A DNA stretch of 64,000 bases. Origin: an uncultured Clostridia bacterium. Lineage in GTDB: Bacteria > Bacillota > Clostridia > Oscillospirales > Acutalibacteraceae. The notes under the pieces are model-generated. The model was not told where the DNA came from, ran no database searches, and saw only the letters and a program-made list of their open reading frames with translations. A program made the position numbers and the translations under genes. Of the stretch, positions 61,572 to 64,000 are shown piece after piece. Location of the stretch: positions 124,001-188,000 of the forward strand of contig CALWIK010000020.1 of NCBI GenBank assembly GCA_944380725.1. The letters run 5' to 3'. Every line of letters starts with the position of its first letter. The first letter of the stretch is position 1.

Positions 61572-62187
61572 TATACAATTTAACTTTTGGGGATGTAAAA
61601 TTACTGTTAGCTTTCCATTTTTAACTATAATTACTTTGCTTTTACTCATTGATGACAGCGGATTTGTTATATATGGACTTCTTGCTGCAATTATTCATGA
61701 ATGCGGTCATATTTTAGCTATGCTTATAAAGAAGTGTGAGCCTCGGGAAATTACACTTCGAGCTTTTGACATTAATATAATCGATAAAAACCGTATAAAA
61801 AGAAGTTATAATGACGATTTATTTATTTTAATCGCAGGCCCTCTGTTCAATATTATTTTTAGTTTTGTGCTGTTTTTTGTATATAGATTTTATGGATTTA
61901 ATTTTTTAATCAAACTAATTTTTTTTAATCTTTTTATTGGAATATTTAATATTTTACCTATAGAATCACTTGATGGCGGGCAAATTTTTTTTAATTTATT
62001 ATGCAGAAAATTGAGTATAAAAATTTCTGAAAAATTTATAGTCCTGACTTCTTTTATGATTCTTATGCCTATTGCTGTGTTTGGATTTTATATACTAATT
62101 AAATCAAAATATAATTTTTCGTTACTATCGTTAAGCTGTTATTTGATGGGGATTCTACTTTTAAATCACAAAGATTTTTATTATTAA
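61552..62187 (+). CDS. spoIVFB: M50 intramembrane protease, SpoIVFB-like
   Basis: A 211-residue membrane protein with HECGH in AAIIHECGHILAMLI and the third zinc ligand in NILPIESLDGGQIFF. It has no PDZ domain and no C-terminal CBS domain, and is shorter than B. subtilis SpoIVFB (about 288). Its TTG start (MKISISDI) overlaps the SpoIVFA-like gene by 20 bases with GGAG upstream. With spoIVB also in the window, processing of pro-sigma-K in the mother cell is the most likely function. A sigma-K gene is not in the window. Confidence 0.75.
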   Translation: MKISISDIQFNFWGCKITVSFPFLTIITLLLLIDDSGFVIYGLLAAIIHECGHILAMLIKKCEPREITLRAFDINIIDKNRIKRSYNDDLFILIAGPLFNIIFSFVLFFVYRFYGFNFLIKLIFFNLFIGIFNILPIESLDGGQIFFNLLCRKLSIKISEKFIVLTSFMILMPIAVFGFYILIKSKYNFSLLSLSCYLMGILLLNHKDFYY

Positions 62188-62326
62188 TGGATATAATTTA
62201 CATCAATAATCTCACTATAAAGAGTCAAAAATACTATTAGTTGGCTTAATCAATCTTGGGCTGACTAAATAATTTTAGCAATTTAAAACAAGATTTTGCG
62301 TTTGCTGTTTTAAGTTGCAATAAGAT

Positions 62327-62358
62327 CTGCTCACAGAAAAGCTGTGAGCAGTGTTTTT
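62327..62358 (+). terminator. Intrinsic terminator after the SpoIVFB-like gene
   Basis: A 10-bp perfect stem (CTGCTCACAG, 62327-62336, with 62342-62351), followed by TGTTTTTAT. The rest of the 190-base gap shows nothing I recognise. Confidence 0.87.
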
Positions 62359-62377
62359 ATATAATAAATATTTAATT

Positions 62378-63589
62378 TTATTTAATTTTTGTTATAGCTT
62401 TTAAAGAGAATCCAGAAATATCATGAAGCGCCGGAATATCAAAAATATCATAAAATCTTGAATGTAAAAAGATAAAACTTTTTCCGGGTTTGCTAGGACC
62501 TAAGATTAGTTTTTCGCAAGGAGTTTGGCATCCTATATTTGGCAGTTCTTTAGAGGTATTTGTTTTTTCTATTTGAGCAATTATAGCATACTTGTTTTTA
62601 TCTAAATTAATTTTATTATTTAGCTTGATTGTAAAATAACCTTTATAAGGAATTGTGCTACAATATAGGTTTTTCCATGTATATCTATTGTTGCTAGGAG
62701 TTCCATCTGGCAACACCGGTGCACAAAATAAATTTAATTTTGAATTTTCAGAAGTACTGTACATAGTTATATAATCAAGACTTTCCTTACCACTAAAGTC
62801 GAAGACGTTAGCGACAGTAATTTTATTAGAAGAATTAGTGTATGGGCTAGTACTTCCGTACAGGCAATTCGAACAGAAATTATCATGTTGGTATATTTTT
62901 TGATCTGAATGAAATTTTTCGGCATCTGTAAAACAAGAACATTCCAAAATTACTGTTGAATATGGAAGATTCGTATAATTAAAAGCTTTAGAACTATCTT
63001 TTACAATCCAACTTTTATTTGCATCATTCCAACCAACAATAGATACTGAATGAAATAAATTACTTTTTACAGGATAGATTATTGTAACAGCACCATATTT
63101 AGTAATTGCCTTTTTCATCGAATTAATATCCGTTTCAATAATTTTTAGCCCTTTTATCCAGAACTCGGGTTTAATTTGAGATAAATTTGTATCAAAACAA
63201 GTATTGTTAATATTATATGTACAGTTTTTTTCTAAGACGGGACCGCATCCAGAAAAAAAATATCCACTTGCAATGGTAGCGTTCCCACCATGATTTATTG
63301 GAATATGCCATCCCGTGCTTCCAGACTTTTTGTTAGCCCAGGATAATAAATGTTTTTCTGATAAACTGCTTTTTAGTATACCTTTTTTATTAAGAAAAGT
63401 TTCTAAAGTAGCAATATTTGCAAAAGCCCAGCAAGGACCGTTTATCATTTGATATTTATTTTTTAAATGGGCAGAAGAATAATATGAAACTTCATTTGCA
63501 TAAACATTAGGTTTTGTAGGAAAGCAAATAACAGCAAGAAATAAAGAAATAATAATTTTCAAGTTAATACCTTTTTTCAAAATTTTCAT
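62378..63589 (-). CDS. Secreted papain-like (C1) cysteine protease with C-terminal lectin-like domain
   Basis: A 403-residue exported protein. The signal peptide spans about residues 1-31 (SLFLAVICFPTKPNVYA). The catalytic domain has the Cys in NGPCWAFANIATLET and the His in FHSVSIVGWND. The third position, Asn in the usual KNSWG, appears as Asp (SWIVKDSSKAF). After it come CSCF and CSNC pairs and a beta-rich C-terminal domain (about residues 265-400) like the lectin-like domain found on clostridial C1 surface proteases. Start: ATG after AAAAAGGA. Monocistronic; role probably in surface proteolysis or spore coat processing. Confidence 0.8.
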   Translation of the reverse strand: MKILKKGINLKIIISLFLAVICFPTKPNVYANEVSYYSSAHLKNKYQMINGPCWAFANIATLETFLNKKGILKSSLSEKHLLSWANKKSGSTGWHIPINHGGNATIASGYFFSGCGPVLEKNCTYNINNTCFDTNLSQIKPEFWIKGLKIIETDINSMKKAITKYGAVTIIYPVKSNLFHSVSIVGWNDANKSWIVKDSSKAFNYTNLPYSTVILECSCFTDAEKFHSDQKIYQHDNFCSNCLYGSTSPYTNSSNKITVANVFDFSGKESLDYITMYSTSENSKLNLFCAPVLPDGTPSNNRYTWKNLYCSTIPYKGYFTIKLNNKINLDKNKYAIIAQIEKTNTSKELPNIGCQTPCEKLILGPSKPGKSFIFLHSRFYDIFDIPALHDISGFSLKAITKIK

Positions 63590-63684
63590 TCCTTTTTATA
63601 ATTTTTAGTGCTTTTATTATAACATACATTTTTTCATTTTAGTTTCTATAATAGAAAAAAAACGAAAAAAATTGAAAATAGTCA

Positions 63685-63713
63685 TTGACTTATTTAAAAA
63701 AATTTGTTATATT
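63685..63713 (+). promoter_or_regulatory. sigma-A promoter of infC
   Basis: TTGACT (63685-63690), 17-base spacer, TATATT (63708-63713), about 150 bases before the infC start. Confidence 0.78.
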
Positions 63714-63719
63714 AATTTT

Positions 63720-63862
63720 GTAAAATAAAGTAAAGTAGTCTACTTTCACCTATGAAGTGTTAACTCACATGGGTCAATATTATTTTTAGTATTGATGTGC
63801 GGGTGGGAGTTTATCTATCTGCACTTTGTTATTTTTATGCTTTGCATGGAGGTGCATTTAAT
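63720..63862 (+). promoter_or_regulatory. Structured infC leader (L20-leader-like)
   Basis: A hairpin AAAGTAG-T-CTACTTT (63732-63746) is followed by a nested stem: AACTC (63762-63766) with GAGTT (63807-63811), ACAT with ATGT, and CAATATTA with TAGTATTG (63787-63794). Then TGCAC (63830-63834) can pair with GTGCA (63852-63856), which overlaps the GGAGGTG Shine-Dalgarno. In Firmicutes the infC-rpmI-rplT operon is controlled by L20 binding such a leader. Assignment to that class is by position and is not a consensus match. Confidence 0.5.
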
Positions 63863-64000
63863 ATTAACAGTAAGGAACTTCAAATTAATGAGGAAATTCG
63901 TGATAAAGAATTGAGACTAATTGATTCTGATGGTTCTCAGCTTGGAATTGTTCCTATCGAAAAAGCTTTAAAGCTTGCTTCTGAAAAAAATTTAGATTTG
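63863..64000 (+). CDS. infC: Translation initiation factor IF-3 (3'-truncated by the window edge)
   Basis: The N-terminal 46 residues are visible: [19 protein letters not shown], then [20 protein letters not shown], the IF-3 N-terminal domain signature. The only suitable start in frame is ATT at 63863, eight bases after GGAGGTG; no ATG, GTG or TTG is available between the Shine-Dalgarno and the conserved protein. AUU starts are well known for infC, because IF-3 discriminates against them and thereby limits its own synthesis. rpmI and rplT are expected next, outside the window. Confidence 0.9.
   Translation, partial: MNSKELQINEEIRDKELRLIDSDGSQLGIVPIEKALKLASEKNLDL

Noticed and set aside
62188..62377. 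Small RNA or gene between the SpoIVFB-like gene and the C1 protease
   Set aside because: Apart from the terminator at 62327-62358 I found no promoter, conserved fold or convincing ORF.
1..64000. tRNA or rRNA genes, CRISPR arrays, insertion sequences, prophage or conjugative elements
   Set aside because: No TpsiC-like GTTCGAATC words with cloverleaf context, no regularly spaced repeats, no transposase, integrase or phage structural proteins were seen in the coding or intergenic sequence.

Overview
The window is visibly AT-rich (my impression is about 30% G+C, not computed). Its gene content fits an uncultured or poorly known endospore-forming member of the Clostridia. Evidence is Spo0A, SpoIVB, a SpoIVFA/SpoIVFB-like pair, YlmC/YmxH, a GerA-type tricistronic germinant receptor and CwlD, together with Gram-positive PolC, HprK, WhiA, RapZ and the rpsB-tsf-pyrH-frr-uppS-cdsA-dxr-rseP-ispG-polC order typical of Firmicutes. 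No rRNA, tRNA, CRISPR array, insertion sequence or prophage was seen. Coding density is high, and many transcription units have near-consensus sigma-A promoters with 17-bp spacers.

Layout. 1-3.1 kb: the 3' part of dnaJ, prmA, a DUF2752 membrane protein and, convergently, corA behind a long structured leader. 3.4-5.2 kb: an accessory island with a two-domain GNAT acetyltransferase followed by two tandem Nif11-type double-glycine precursor peptides (a candidate RiPP locus). 5.2-9.4 kb: a CapD/WbpM-like nucleotide-sugar dehydratase, an M23 peptidase, a DUF1292 protein, a 6S RNA and another small double-glycine peptide. 9.5-18.3 kb: cell-wall and central metabolism (DD-carboxypeptidase, pgi, a frameshifted unknown gene, a class B PBP, ackA, a P-type cation ATPase, ylmC). 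18.3-30.3 kb: the translation/lipid/isoprenoid superoperon ending in a PolC that lacks the inserted proofreading exonuclease. 30.3-38.7 kb: efp, a Cys-rich protein, spoIVB, spo0A, a DUF421/DUF4363 pair and gerA-gerB-gerC. 38.7-44.7 kb: hprK, murB, rapZ, whiA, cwlD, radA. 44.8-51.5 kb: pcrA, a VanY-like carboxypeptidase, gdhA, glmS. 51.6-64 kb: an HtrA-like protease, DUF1540, azlCD, galE, a zinc-ribbon membrane protein, prfB without a programmed frameshift, a LURP-one-like protein, typA, a hemolysin III homologue, spoIVFA/spoIVFB-like genes, a papain-like secreted protease and the start of infC, which uses an AUU start codon behind a structured leader.

How the parts connect. Cell-wall synthesis and turnover is heavily represented: uppS for lipid carrier, murB and glmS for precursors, the PBP and two DD-carboxypeptidases for cross-linking and trimming, and CwlD for spore cortex. 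The sporulation genes cover both initiation (Spo0A) and the late mother-cell checkpoint (SpoIVB signalling to SpoIVFA/SpoIVFB). The parts that go beyond ordinary housekeeping are the GNAT plus Nif11-precursor locus, the corA leader with mutually exclusive terminator and anti-terminator folds, the exonuclease-less PolC, the A7-tract frameshifted gene and the orphan double-glycine peptide. All functional calls come from reading motifs by eye; no database or folding search was run.
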